Assembly: GCA_934180065.1 (NCBI GenBank)
Contig: CAKPRA010000028.1
Location: forward strand, 1 to 23,303
From: an uncultured Clostridia bacterium
GTDB taxonomy: Bacteria; Bacillota; Clostridia; TANB77; CAG-508
DNA: 23,303 nt
Direction of reading: 5' to 3'
The notes beneath the pieces were generated by a model. The model was not told where the DNA came from. It worked only from the letters and a program-made list of their open reading frames with translations, and searched no databases. Shown piece by piece: positions 1-7,056 of the stretch (its first letter is position 1; the number at the start of each line of letters is the position of its first letter). The translations under genes were made by a program, and so were the position numbers.

Positions 1-2
1 AC

Positions 3-80
3 AATTATTATGAAAAATTCGGAGCAATATTTGTGAAGAAAATAAGTGACAAAGAAAAAATATATAAATTTGAATTATAG
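3..80 (+). CDS. C-terminal tail of an upstream gene, possibly a GNAT acetyltransferase (5' end outside window)
   Basis: Frame 3 is open from the left edge to a TAG at 78-80 and encodes 25 residues, beginning NYYEKFGAIFVKK and ending IYKFEL. A phrase of the type YYEKFGA is common near the C-terminus of GNAT acetyltransferases (helix alpha4 to beta7), followed by a short basic strand, so this may be the end of such an enzyme. The next gene's ribosome binding site begins right after this stop. The piece is too short to prove the family; the reading as a coding tail rests on the open frame, lysine/glutamate-rich composition and tight spacing to the next gene. Confidence 0.4.
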   Translation, partial: NYYEKFGAIFVKKISDKEKIYKFEL

Positions 81-102
81 CAAGGAAAGGAGTCAGCTGA
101 CT

Positions 103-636
103 ATGAAAGTTTTAATAGGAACAAACAATAAAGGAAAAGTTGAAGGTGCAAGACAAGCATTTGAAAAATTTTATGAGAATGTAGAAGTAATAGGAGTATC
201 TGTGGATTCAGGTGTCAGCGATGAACCTGTGAATGATGAAATATATCAAGGTGCAAGCAACAGAGTAAACAATTTGATCAAATATGCAGAGAATAACAAT
301 GTAGAAGCGGATTTCTTTATAGGAGTTGAATCTGGAATTACAAATAAACTTGGAAAATGGTGCATTATTCAAATTGCTGTAATCAAAGACAAAAATGGAT
401 ATGAGAGCTTTGGTACAGGTCCAGCCTTTCCAGTACCAGATAAATATGTAAAGGAAATCATAGATACAGATCTAGGAATTGTAATGGACAAAAAATTTAA
501 TGGAAATGGGCTAAAAAATGAAAAAGGTGGCATAGCTCATCTTACGAAAGACGTTATTACAAGATATGATTTAACAAGAGAAGCATTTATAATGGCACTA
601 ACTGAATTTATAAATGGAGATATTTGGAGAGATTAG
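103..636 (+). CDS. DUF84 family inosine/xanthosine triphosphatase (YjjX-like)
   Basis: A 177-residue protein of the DUF84/YjjX family, which hydrolyses non-canonical purine triphosphates (ITP, XTP) to keep them out of DNA and RNA in the cytoplasm. Visible family signatures are the N-terminal GTNNKGK loop, the SGVSDEPVND segment, FIGVESGI in the middle and GTGPAFPVP, followed by the GGIAHLTKDVITR segment that ends these enzymes. I start at ATG 103 because AAGGAG lies about 12 bases upstream and residue 1 begins the conserved beta strand MKVLIGTNN; an upstream ATG at 46 overlaps the preceding gene's tail and adds 19 unrelated residues. It begins a same-strand run with ASCH and Nudix genes, all plausible nucleotide-metabolism or RNA-linked functions. 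Family assignment is firm; substrate is inferred from the family. Confidence 0.85.
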   Translation: MKVLIGTNNKGKVEGARQAFEKFYENVEVIGVSVDSGVSDEPVNDEIYQGASNRVNNLIKYAENNNVEADFFIGVESGITNKLGKWCIIQIAVIKDKNGYESFGTGPAFPVPDKYVKEIIDTDLGIVMDKKFNGNGLKNEKGGIAHLTKDVITRYDLTREAFIMALTEFINGDIWRD

Positions 637-679
637 AAATATTATATTCGGCTTGTCCTAGATTTATGACTCAATTCTG

Positions 680-699
680 TACAATCTGGTACAATCCGG
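680..699 (+). repeat. Tandem 10-bp direct repeat upstream of the ASCH gene
   Basis: TACAATCTGG at 680-689 is followed directly by TACAATCCGG at 690-699, nine of ten bases identical, and then by GGGACGG. Sequences of the kind GTACAATCCGGGGACGG are dispersed in many Clostridia genomes, often near REP-type transposase genes, so this may be a remnant of such an element; that link is from memory and not provable here. The repeat ends just before the GGAGG used by the ASCH gene. Confidence 0.4.
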
Positions 700-713
700 G
701 GACGGAGGAAAAA

Positions 714-1049
714 ATGTTACATAAAATGAAATTACAAGAAGATCCATTTGAAAGAATAAAAAATGGAACAAAAACAGTAGAATTTAGACTGTATGATGAA
801 AAAAGACAAAGCATACAAATTGGCGATGAAATCGAATTTTCAAAATTGCCAGAATTACAAGAAAAATTACTAGTAAAAGTAATAGATTTATATAGAGAAG
901 AATCTTTTGAAAAATTATTTAAAAAAGTATTTGTTGGAGAAGATGAAAAAACAATAAAGGAAAAAGCCGAAACAATGCATAGATTCTACACTCCAGAGCA
1001 AGAAAAAGAATATGGGGTAGTGGGAATAAAAATAGAAGTAATAAAATAA
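714..1049 (+). CDS. ASCH domain protein
   Basis: A 111-residue ASCH-like protein. The N-terminus MLHKMKLQEDPFERIKNGTK followed by TVEFRLYDEKR is the characteristic ASCH opening, in which the peptide is followed by a basic pocket (KNGTKTVEFR) and a beta-barrel strand with a GDEIEF phrase; YGVVGIKIE closes the barrel. ASCH domains are related to PUA and are thought to bind RNA or modified nucleotides; EcYqfB-type members are amidohydrolases of N4-acetylcytidine. Start at ATG 714 follows GGAGG at 704-708; the frame is open upstream to 624, overlapping the preceding gene, but those extra residues have no ASCH similarity. A second ASCH protein of a different subtype is encoded at 16971. Substrate unknown. 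Confidence 0.75.
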   Translation: MLHKMKLQEDPFERIKNGTKTVEFRLYDEKRQSIQIGDEIEFSKLPELQEKLLVKVIDLYREESFEKLFKKVFVGEDEKTIKEKAETMHRFYTPEQEKEYGVVGIKIEVIK

Positions 1050-1064
1050 AAAGGAGGGGATAAA

Positions 1065-1553
1065 ATGGCATACGAACCAGGAGATCTAGCTATAAAAATA
1101 GATGGCTACAAATTAAATATAAGAGCAGCAGGAGTAATAATACACAATGGAAAAATATTATTACACAAAGGAGAAACAGCAAACCATTATGCTTTGTTGG
1201 GTGGACATGTGAGAATAGGAGAAAACTCACAAGACACAGTAAAACGTGAAATGCAAGAAGAACTAGGCAAAGAAATAGAAATAACGGGATATATATCAAC
1301 AATAGAAAACTTCTTTGAATTAAAAGGAATAAAATATCATGAGATTATGTTCATATACAAAGCAGAGTTTTGCAATGAAGAAGATAAAAAAATAGAATAC
1401 ACAATGAAAAATATGGAAGACGGAATTGAAAGCGACATTCACTATGAATGGATTAAAATGGACGAATTAGAAAAATATCCACTTAAACCTCAAAAGATTA
1501 TAAATGTTATAAAGAGTGGAGAATACCCAGTGCATCTAATAAATGAAGATTAA
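1065..1553 (+). CDS. Nudix hydrolase
   Basis: A 162-residue single-domain Nudix hydrolase, which cleaves a nucleoside diphosphate linked to another moiety using Mg2+. The Nudix box is complete from G47 to K69: G47, E53, R61-E62, E65-E66 and G68 follow the GX5EX7REUXEEXGU spacing; only the final hydrophobic position is a lysine. The preceding HYALLGG segment is the usual lead-in. The C-terminal half contains an acidic insertion and the EWIKMDELEKYPLKP phrase seen in Nudix proteins acting on small nucleotides. AGGAGGGG sits eight bases upstream of ATG 1065. It lies 15 bases after the ASCH gene and is followed at once by the methyltransferase, so these are likely cotranscribed. Exact substrate cannot be read from the sequence. 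Confidence 0.88.
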   Translation: MAYEPGDLAIKIDGYKLNIRAAGVIIHNGKILLHKGETANHYALLGGHVRIGENSQDTVKREMQEELGKEIEITGYISTIENFFELKGIKYHEIMFIYKAEFCNEEDKKIEYTMKNMEDGIESDIHYEWIKMDELEKYPLKPQKIINVIKSGEYPVHLINED

Positions 1554-1564
1554 GGGTGAAGAAA

Positions 1565-2153
1565 ATGAACGATATTCAAAGATATTATGATAATACAGAA
1601 GTGGAAAAACCAAGAAAAAATGTAAAATATTTTATAGAAAAAATAAAATGCAATCCTGAAAAAGCTATAGAACTTGGTTGTGGAGCTGGAAATGATACGG
1701 TGTATCTAATAAAAAATGGCTGGAATGTTCTTGCGATAGATAGAGAAGACGTTTCAAAAAGAATAGAAAAAAGATTAAACAATGAAGAGCTGAAAAAATT
1801 TAGATTTCAGCAACAAAATTTTGAAACAATACAGTTAGAAGAAAGCAACTTTCTAGTTGCAAATTACTGCATTCCATTCTGCAATAAAAATAATTTCAAA
1901 GAATTCTGGCAAAAAATAATAGACAGCATACTACCAAATCGGATATTTTGTAGGAAACTTTTTGGGAGAAAATGATGAATGGAAGAAAACAAAGCCAGAG
2001 ATGACTTTTTTATCAAAAGAAGAAGTAAAGGAACTTTTCAATGGTTTTGAAATAATACAATTTAATGAAATTGAAAAAGACGGATTGACAGGAATTGGCA
2101 AAAAGAAACATTGGCATATAATTGAAGTGATAGCAAGGAAAAATAAAGTTTAA
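1565..2153 (+). pseudogene. Class I SAM-dependent methyltransferase, broken by a +1 frameshift
   Basis: Two overlapping frames together give a complete class I methyltransferase of about 196 residues. The first (ATG 1565, or GTG 1556, to TAA-side stop at 1975) carries motif I, AIELGCGAGNDTVYL, an acidic LAIDRED end of beta2, and NFLVANYCIPF as motif IV. The expected continuation GYFVGNFLGENDEW is in another frame starting at about 1941 and runs to a stop at 2153, ending HWHIIEVIARKN as in TehB/tellurite-resistance-like methyltransferases. One extra base near 1938-1940 (AATCGGA) explains the shift. Without it the protein would be intact, so this is either a recent inactivation or a sequencing/assembly error. 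Substrate unknown. AAGGG at 1552-1556 would serve as its ribosome binding site. Confidence 0.75.
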
Positions 2154-2163
2154 GGAGAGAAGA

Positions 2164-2300
2164 ATGGGAGTCGAAAAATCAAATTTAGATTTTATCAAAA
2201 TAAAAAATAGGTAAGATTTACACTTTTTAGAATAAAGTCTTGTAGATATTTATATGAACATGCAGATGAAATTGGAAATATACTATTAAATAATATATAA
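2164..2300 (+). pseudogene. Possible decayed small reading frame
   Basis: An ATG at 2164 with AAGGAGAG just upstream opens a 16-codon frame (MGVEKSNLDFIKIKNR) that stops at 2212-2214. A second frame, 2211-2300, encodes VRFTLFRIKSCRYLYEHADE and a short hydrophobic end with no start of its own. Two abutting short frames with a good ribosome binding site suggest the broken remains of one small gene. I do not recognise a family and the evidence is weak. Confidence 0.2.
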
Positions 2301-2317
2301 AATAAGGAAATTTAAAT

Positions 2318-2740
2318 ATGGATAATCAAAAAATAAAATTAGAATATACAATCTCTATTGAGGAATTCTTAGAAATGGTTGAATCTGTTGGCTGGAATAC
2401 TTACTCGAAAAAGCAGGTAAAAAAAGCATTAGACAACACTATGTTTATGGTGAAGGCAACGGTAGATGAACAAATCGCAGGAATAGGAAGAGTTGTTGGT
2501 GATGGAAGTATAGTATGCATGCTAACAGATATATGTGTAAAACCAGAATTTCAAAATAGAGGAATAGGTCATAAAATTGTTAGTGAGCTAAAAAGATTAG
2601 TTGAAGAAAATGTACAAGAAGGACAGAAGATGCAAATAGAATTGACGCCAACTGCTGGAAGAGAAGAATTTTACAAAAAAGCAGGATTCAAATATAAACC
2701 AGAGAAAATAACAGGAATGTATTTATGGATAAAAAAATAA
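2318..2740 (+). CDS. GNAT family N-acetyltransferase
   Basis: A 140-residue single-domain GNAT acetyltransferase that transfers the acetyl group of acetyl-CoA to an amine. The acetyl-CoA pyrophosphate-binding motif A is LTDICVKPEFQNRGIGHKIV, with the Q/R-x-x-G-x-G loop at Q79-G84; motif B is FYKKAGFKYKPE near the C-terminus. The N-terminal part, including VGWNTYSKKQV, is typical of the small members related to YjdJ/PhnO-like proteins found in Firmicutes. ATG 2318 has AAGGAAA upstream. It ends the run of small enzymes and is followed by a hairpin terminator, so it could be transcribed together with the Nudix-methyltransferase group or from a weak promoter in the preceding 160 bases. Substrate unknown. 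Confidence 0.85.
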   Translation: MDNQKIKLEYTISIEEFLEMVESVGWNTYSKKQVKKALDNTMFMVKATVDEQIAGIGRVVGDGSIVCMLTDICVKPEFQNRGIGHKIVSELKRLVEENVQEGQKMQIELTPTAGREEFYKKAGFKYKPEKITGMYLWIKK

Positions 2741-2798
2741 AAGCAAAATTATATTGGAGAAAAAACAGGAGAAAGAAAAATAAATATTTAATATAGGG

Positions 2799-2832
2799 CA
2801 AGCTACTTTAATAAGTGGCTTGGTTTTGTGTT
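2799..2832 (+). terminator. Rho-independent terminator after the GNAT gene
   Basis: CAAGCTACTT (2799-2808) pairs with AAGTGGCTTG (2813-2822) through ten pairs including one G-U, around a four-base TAAT loop, and is followed by GTTTTGTGTTT. This separates the small-enzyme run from the surface-protein gene. Confidence 0.75.
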
Positions 2833-2977
2833 TCACTTAAGGAAAATGTGGGGAAAAATTCGTGGGTATGACATTTAAAAGAAATTTGTTAATTAGGTTA
2901 ATTTGAGAGTATAATCAAAACTCAAAATAACTAATAAAACTGTAATTAGGTTATAAAAAATCATAAAAAAACATAGC

Positions 2978-3020
2978 TCGACAAGTTTCGACAAACTTTG
3001 CAATAAGAAAGTGATATCAT
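2978..3020 (+). promoter_or_regulatory. Tandem Spo0A-box-like element and promoter of the YHYH-Ig gene
   Basis: TCGACAAGTTTCGACAAAC (2978-2996) contains, on the opposite strand, TTTGTCGAAA (a perfect match to the Spo0A box TGTCGAA) and a second box, CTTGTCGA, one helical turn away. A -10-like TATCAT lies at 3015-3020, 21 bases after the -35-like TCGACA. Long 20-22 base spacers with a 0A box over the -35 are known for Spo0A-activated sigma-A promoters such as spoIIG. That this is Spo0A-controlled is inference. Confidence 0.5.
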
Positions 3021-3062
3021 ATATGGTAGAAAAAATATAAATGGAACTAAAGGAGCAAATAT

Positions 3063-3782
3063 ATGAAAAAAAGTAAGAAAAAAATAATATCAATTCTATT
3101 AAACATTTTTATTATATGTTCAATAAGTGCAGGGGTATATGCACATCAAGGAAAAACCGATGCTAATGGAGGACATAAAGATAAAAACAATAAAAGTGGA
3201 TTAGGCTACTATCACTATCATTGTGGAGGACACCCAGCTCATTTACATCCTAATGGCATTTGTCCATATTCATCTAGTTCGCCAACCAGTAAAAGCGAGA
3301 CTTCAAGTTCAGCAGCATCAAGTACAAAGACAACGTCTACGGCACCAACCACAATAGAAGTAACAGATATTAAAATAAATGAAAACGTATCAAAACTTAA
3401 AGAAGGAGAAAGTGAAAAATTAACCGCTACAATAACACCAGACAATGCAACTAATAAAAGCGTTACATGGAAATCAAGTGATGAGAATGTTGCAACAGTC
3501 GATTCAACAGGAAATGTTGTTGCAAAAAAAGCTGGAATGGTAGATATAACAGTGGAGAGCTACGATGGAAAAACAAGTACTATAAAAATAAAGATAGAAA
3601 AGCTAATAAAAGAAGAGGATAAAAATACAACAGAGGTGATAACAACTACGAAACAGAATAATACAGAAAATTCTATAGACGGGAATGAAGATAATTCCAA
3701 TATTCTTGGAGGTGCTTTAACATTAGGTTTATTAGGTGGAGGAACATATTGGGTATACAGAAGATTAAAAAAAAGTGAGTAG
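3063..3782 (+). CDS. Secreted or membrane-anchored YHYH-motif protein with a bacterial Ig-like (BIG2) domain
   Basis: A 239-residue exported protein. Residues 1-27 are a signal peptide with a basic start and hydrophobic core, likely cut after VYA. Residues 28-69 form the histidine/cysteine-rich YHYH module (HQGKTDANGGHKD, GYYHYHCGGHPAHLH, CPY), a family of unknown function frequent in Clostridia that could bind metal through its many histidines and two cysteines. A Ser/Thr-rich linker follows (about 70-95), then a BIG2 Ig-like domain (about 96-180) with the typical KLKEGESEKLTATITPDNAT and SSDENVATVDSTGNVVAKKAG phrases split over its strands. A Thr/Asn-rich stretch leads to a C-terminal transmembrane helix (214-232) with a basic RRLKKSE tail, so the protein is probably anchored outside the membrane. 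AAGGAG precedes ATG 3063. Ligand unknown. Confidence 0.8.
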   Translation: MKKSKKKIISILLNIFIICSISAGVYAHQGKTDANGGHKDKNNKSGLGYYHYHCGGHPAHLHPNGICPYSSSSPTSKSETSSSAASSTKTTSTAPTTIEVTDIKINENVSKLKEGESEKLTATITPDNATNKSVTWKSSDENVATVDSTGNVVAKKAGMVDITVESYDGKTSTIKIKIEKLIKEEDKNTTEVITTTKQNNTENSIDGNEDNSNILGGALTLGLLGGGTYWVYRRLKKSE

Positions 3783-3982
3783 GAAAATTTGCTTTAGAAC
3801 TTAGAGATATAAGAAAATAGAAAGAGCATAAAGCGAGGATGGAAATATGAAATTTTGCTCACAAAATTAGAATTATTAAGGAAAAATTTTTTGATTTCTA
3901 CATTACGCCAGGAAAAATGACGAATAAACGGCGGAAATCTTTGAAGAATAATTAGAATTCTATTAAAAGACTTAAAATGTGG

Positions 3983-3988
3983 TATACT
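3983..3988 (+). promoter_or_regulatory. Extended -10 promoter of the Kiwa-like operon
   Basis: TATACT at 3983-3988 is preceded by TGG, giving an extended -10 (TG-n-TATACT). No good -35 stands 17 bases upstream. The predicted start is about 20 bases before the ribosome binding site GGGGG at 4002-4006, so this would be the operon promoter. The preceding 200 bases (3783-3982) hold no gene that I can see. Confidence 0.5.
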
Positions 3989-4013
3989 ATAATTTGAAAA
4001 TAGGGGGTATAAA

Positions 4014-4955
4014 ATGTCGAAGGAAGATTTAACATTAATTGAACTAAAAAATGTAATAGATGAATTTAAAAATAATGATACAAATGAATATTTATATTGG
4101 GGAAATAATAGAAATTATAAGCTATATAGAACTATATTTGAAGGCTCGGAAATAAAAGAATTTAAACAGAGAATTATTAGCACTATAGAATTGGCTTTAG
4201 AAAATAGAGTTATAAATAATTATGATTTAGAGTGTTCTTTTGACGATGTTATAGAATTATATCCATCAAAAGATGTTGAAAATTATAACATAATAAACGA
4301 AAAAATAAAAAAGGATGAAGTGGCAGATATAAAACAGGAAACTAATTTGGAAAATATGAATTTCAATATTTTTAGAATGAAGGCAAACTATGGGGAAGAA
4401 AAAGAGATTACTATAATAAAAAAATTTAATAAGCCGGGTATGGTACTAAAACAAGCCATGAAATTTGCATGGTTGGGAGATAGAATGAAAAAAATAGATG
4501 AAGATGTTATCTATTTAGATGGTCAGGTAGATGCATTTGAGTATGATGGAAGTTTTTTTATTTTAAATAGAGATAGATTTAATTCCATATTTAAATTTAA
4601 AGACATGTATTGCAAATTAATTGAAGCAAAGGAAGAGTTTATTGTAGAAGCAAATTTTATTGATAATCCTGAGAAATTTATAAAAAAATGTAAGGAAAAT
4701 GGGCATTATGTAAAAAGGATATCAAAAGTAATTGTTCGAGAAGGATTTGAAAATTTAGAAAAAAATAAGCATAAATTAAAAGATGTCATAGAGAAACATA
4801 AGTTGGGAATAAAAATTGATGAGAATAATAGAATTATCTACGAAGAGGATAAAATAGATGGAATTTTAAATTTGTTATTGGATCATTGTGTAATAAGTGA
4901 ATTATCAGATAAAAGAGCAATTGCAAAAGCATTAGATTATGAAAAGGAGGAATAA
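4014..4955 (+). CDS. kwaB: DUF4868 protein, Kiwa antiphage protein KwaB-like
   Basis: A 313-residue soluble protein that I assign to DUF4868, the family of Kiwa component KwaB (usual length about 310). The most telling stretch is residues 165-193, VIYLDGQVDAFEYDG then SFFILNRDRFNSIF, matching the family pattern of a strand, an acidic D-A/I turn, IyIlN and F-x-x-IF. The C-terminal end, ILNLLLDHCVISELSDKRAI, is the family's closing helix. In the published E. coli Kiwa, KwaB is a DNA-binding effector that joins the membrane protein KwaA and blocks phage replication and late transcription. The gene directly precedes a four-helix membrane protein whose ATG touches this stop codon, which is the expected partnership although the gene order is the reverse of the usual kwaA-kwaB. 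No transmembrane segment. Assignment is from remembered family features, not a search. Confidence 0.62.
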   Translation: MSKEDLTLIELKNVIDEFKNNDTNEYLYWGNNRNYKLYRTIFEGSEIKEFKQRIISTIELALENRVINNYDLECSFDDVIELYPSKDVENYNIINEKIKKDEVADIKQETNLENMNFNIFRMKANYGEEKEITIIKKFNKPGMVLKQAMKFAWLGDRMKKIDEDVIYLDGQVDAFEYDGSFFILNRDRFNSIFKFKDMYCKLIEAKEEFIVEANFIDNPEKFIKKCKENGHYVKRISKVIVREGFENLEKNKHKLKDVIEKHKLGIKIDENNRIIYEEDKIDGILNLLLDHCVISELSDKRAIAKALDYEKEE

Positions 4956-5537
4956 ATGAATAAAATTTTATTATATTTATCTTCATATGTTCCATTATAT
5001 TTAATATTAATTATAAAGAATGCAATATTAAAATTGGAAAGAATAAATTTGAAAATAAAAGATATAGAGTATTTTAATACATTGGATGATTATATTTTAG
5101 TTATTTTAGCAGTTTTGACTGTAATTTCTCTAATTTATATATCTAAATCTTTAAATGATGTGAAGAAATATCAAAAAAATAAATATAAAACAATTAGAAT
5201 AAATAATGAATCAAGCGATTCAATATTAAATTATATATCAATTTACATACTTACATTTATTGACTTTGATTTAAGCTCAATTAGTAATATAGTTACATTA
5301 GTTTTTATAATGTTACTATTGGGTATTATTTCTATAAGATATGATGATTTATATATTAATCCAACATTATTATTTTGGAATTATAAAATATATAATGTGA
5401 CAATTAATAAAAATGGGAAAGAAATTGAAAAAATAGTTTTAGTTAAAGGAAATATTTATACAAATATTGAATTAAATATATATGAATCAAATAGGCAATA
5501 TACATTTGCTGAGATAAATAAAGAAGAAGAAGAGTAA
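4956..5537 (+). CDS. kwaA: Four-helix membrane protein, KwaA-like partner of the DUF4868 protein
   Basis: A 193-residue integral membrane protein with hydrophobic segments at about 4-24, 46-63, 91-104 and 110-128, matching the four transmembrane helices and about 200-residue length of KwaA. The phrases NYISIYILTFIDF and YINPTLLFWNYKIYNV after the last helices (a tyrosine/isoleucine-rich helix followed by IN-P-x-L-x-x-x-x-Y-x-I-Y) are the features I associate with KwaA-family proteins. Residues 145-193 form a charged cytoplasmic tail. Its AAGGAGG lies inside the last codons of the upstream gene and its ATG follows that gene's TAA without a gap, so the two are translated together. In Kiwa, KwaA senses phage at the membrane and carries KwaB. 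Function here is inferred from family and partner; sequence identity to known KwaA is likely low. Confidence 0.55.
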   Translation: MNKILLYLSSYVPLYLILIIKNAILKLERINLKIKDIEYFNTLDDYILVILAVLTVISLIYISKSLNDVKKYQKNKYKTIRINNESSDSILNYISIYILTFIDFDLSSISNIVTLVFIMLLLGIISIRYDDLYINPTLLFWNYKIYNVTINKNGKEIEKIVLVKGNIYTNIELNIYESNRQYTFAEINKEEEE

Positions 5538-5718
5538 GATTAAAATCATATATTTATTCCATGAAAGTTATGTGTGATGAAAGAAATTAATTTATGTAGA
5601 AGATAATCTAGAAATTTTGAAATTTTAAGAGTGAAAATATCTATAATAAGTATATAAGTGTGAGTTAATGTTGTAAAAAATAAAATCCTAAATGCGAAAA
5701 CAAGTAACATGAAAAATT

Positions 5719-5768
5719 ATTTATGTTGAACAGCTTCAATTAAATCAGTATTAACGGTCAACATAAAT
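5719..5768. repeat. 11-bp inverted repeat near the IS30 remnant
   Basis: ATTTATGTTGA (5719-5729) is the exact reverse complement of TCAACATAAAT (5758-5768), with 28 bases between. It lies just downstream of the transposase remnant (read on the minus strand) and probably belongs to the 3' non-coding end of the old insertion sequence. The 270 bases between the Kiwa-like operon and the remnant (5538-5806) hold no gene that I can see. Confidence 0.45.
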
Positions 5769-5806
5769 GGAAGCACTAATTCATATATATAGAAAATTAG
5801 AGTTTA

Positions 5807-6458
5807 TTAAAGAAAAAACGATAGAATATATATGTGATGTTGATATCGTTCATACTCTTTATCAGATAATATTTCTTGAAAAGAATCTAAGCTTTTTGAC
5901 ATTGAATCTGACGTTTTTGGGTATGTAATATTCCAATCATAAATTCTGTGTTCTCAAATATAAATGTTTGAATATATGGACCTGTTTGATTTCTATATAA
6001 CGTATCCATCTCTGTTGGTGTTATATTGGGATTTTGTACTTTATATTCTAAATAATCTGTATAAGTTCTACCATTGTAATTTGTTGGTTCTTTTCGCTTC
6101 TTTAATTGTTTATTGGGAAGCCTTCTTCTGATTTTTTTTTTTTTTTCAATGTAATATTTGTGACGACTCAATCTTTAAATAAGCCAATTTCAATATAATT
6201 GTATATTGTTTTTTCACAGAATTGTATTTCTGGATGATTATTTAAATTTGTACAGACTTTGAAATTAACAAAAAAATTACAATTAAACAAATTTGATGAT
6301 TTGTATATATTGTGTGGCTTTAAATTTTTATGACGATTAATTTCTCTTGCTATTGTTGATGGTGTTTTATCTAATTCATTGACTATTTCAAACTTTCTAC
6401 GTCTTTGGTTTAACATTTCTTCAATTTTATTTCTTTGGCTCAATGTAAGCTTTTTCAA
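5807..6458 (-). pseudogene. IS30-family transposase remnant (internal deletion, frameshifts, truncated)
   Basis: Three minus-strand fragments together resemble the first half of a Clostridia IS30 transposase. The first (6458 to 6168) begins MKKLTLSQRNKIEEMLNQ, the IS30 helix-turn-helix, continues TPSTIAREINRHKNLKP, then jumps from FKVCTN straight to NHPEIQFCEKTIYNYIE, so the cysteine-rich and following segment normally between them (about 60-70 residues) is missing. The second (about 6171 to 5887) carries KEPTNYNGRTYTDYLE, EMDTLYRNQTGPYIQTFIFE and MIGILHTQK. A further shift leads to TSDSMSKSLDSFQEILSDKE in a third frame, which ends at about 5807. A run of 16-17 T (A on the coding strand) near 6129-6145 is a likely cause of the first shift. 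The second half with the remaining DDE catalytic residues is absent. The element is dead. Confidence 0.8.
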
Positions 6459-6563
6459 TCATAATATTTCTCCATTTCTACCAAAACATTTACATAAGGT
6501 AATTATAACAAAATTGCACTATCCTGTACATTAAGACCAAATGTAAGACTTATTGCAATGCAC

Positions 6564-6573
6564 TTTGTCGAAA
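6564..6573 (-). promoter_or_regulatory. Spo0A-box-like element upstream of the transposase remnant
   Basis: TTTGTCGAAA on the plus strand contains TGTCGAA. Read on the minus strand (toward the transposase) the segment is CAAGTTTCGACAAA followed, five bases later, by TTGCAATAAG. The same two blocks, two bases apart, occur upstream of the YHYH-Ig gene at 2983-3006. It is therefore probably a shared promoter element rather than a chance match; the regulator is inferred only. Confidence 0.4.
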
Positions 6574-6812
6574 CTTGCTTTTACTTTTTCACTTATTTAG
6601 AAAAATTAAATTCTATTTATCGACGAAAAGTTATTTACAAATCATATCTAATGTGTAAGGATTTAAACTAACTTAATTCTAATGCAAAATTAGAATATAG
6701 ACAAGAAAAAAGTGAGTTAAATCTTTGAATATAATACCAAATTTGTATGTAATGGTTGCAATATTTACTTAATATAGATATTTCTTGATAGAATTTTTAT
6801 AACTTATAATAG

Positions 6813-6851
6813 AAGAAGATAAGACTTTAATTTGTCATCATCTTCTTTTTT
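6813..6851 (+). terminator. Orphan terminator-like hairpin
   Basis: AAGAAGAT (6813-6820) pairs with ATCTTCTT (6838-6845), with a second GAC/GTC helix inside and an internal loop, and the stem is followed by a T-rich TTTTTATGTTTT. The T tract is on the plus strand, but no plus-strand gene precedes it. Confidence 0.55.
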
Positions 6852-7027
6852 ATGTTTTATTAAAGTATATTTACAGTGTAAAAACATTAAGTAAAATTCG
6901 TTATATGGCAAATTGAATATAAATTTTTCAGTAGACGCTAATAAATATTTAAAATTATATTCATAAATGAATAATAATATACCAAAGTTTATATAAATAA
7001 AATATTAATAAATATTATAAAACTTTA

Positions 7028-7056
7028 TTGCAAAAAAATAAATAATATAGTATACT
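7028..7056 (+). promoter_or_regulatory. Sigma-A promoter of the restriction-modification operon
   Basis: TTGCAA (7028-7033) and TATACT (7051-7056) are separated by exactly 17 bases. The predicted start lies about 20-25 bases before the first gene of the operon. The short HTH protein encoded first is a candidate autoregulator of this promoter. Confidence 0.7.

Noticed and set aside
2239..2247. CTTGTAGAT, resembling the 3' end of Cas12a CRISPR repeats
   Set aside because: The paired TCTAC half of the stem is missing and there is no second copy, so it is not a repeat or a stray array unit.
3893..3901. GATTTCTAC, resembling the 5' stem half of Cas12a repeats
   Set aside because: It is followed by ATTACGCC with no GTAGA partner and no repetition.
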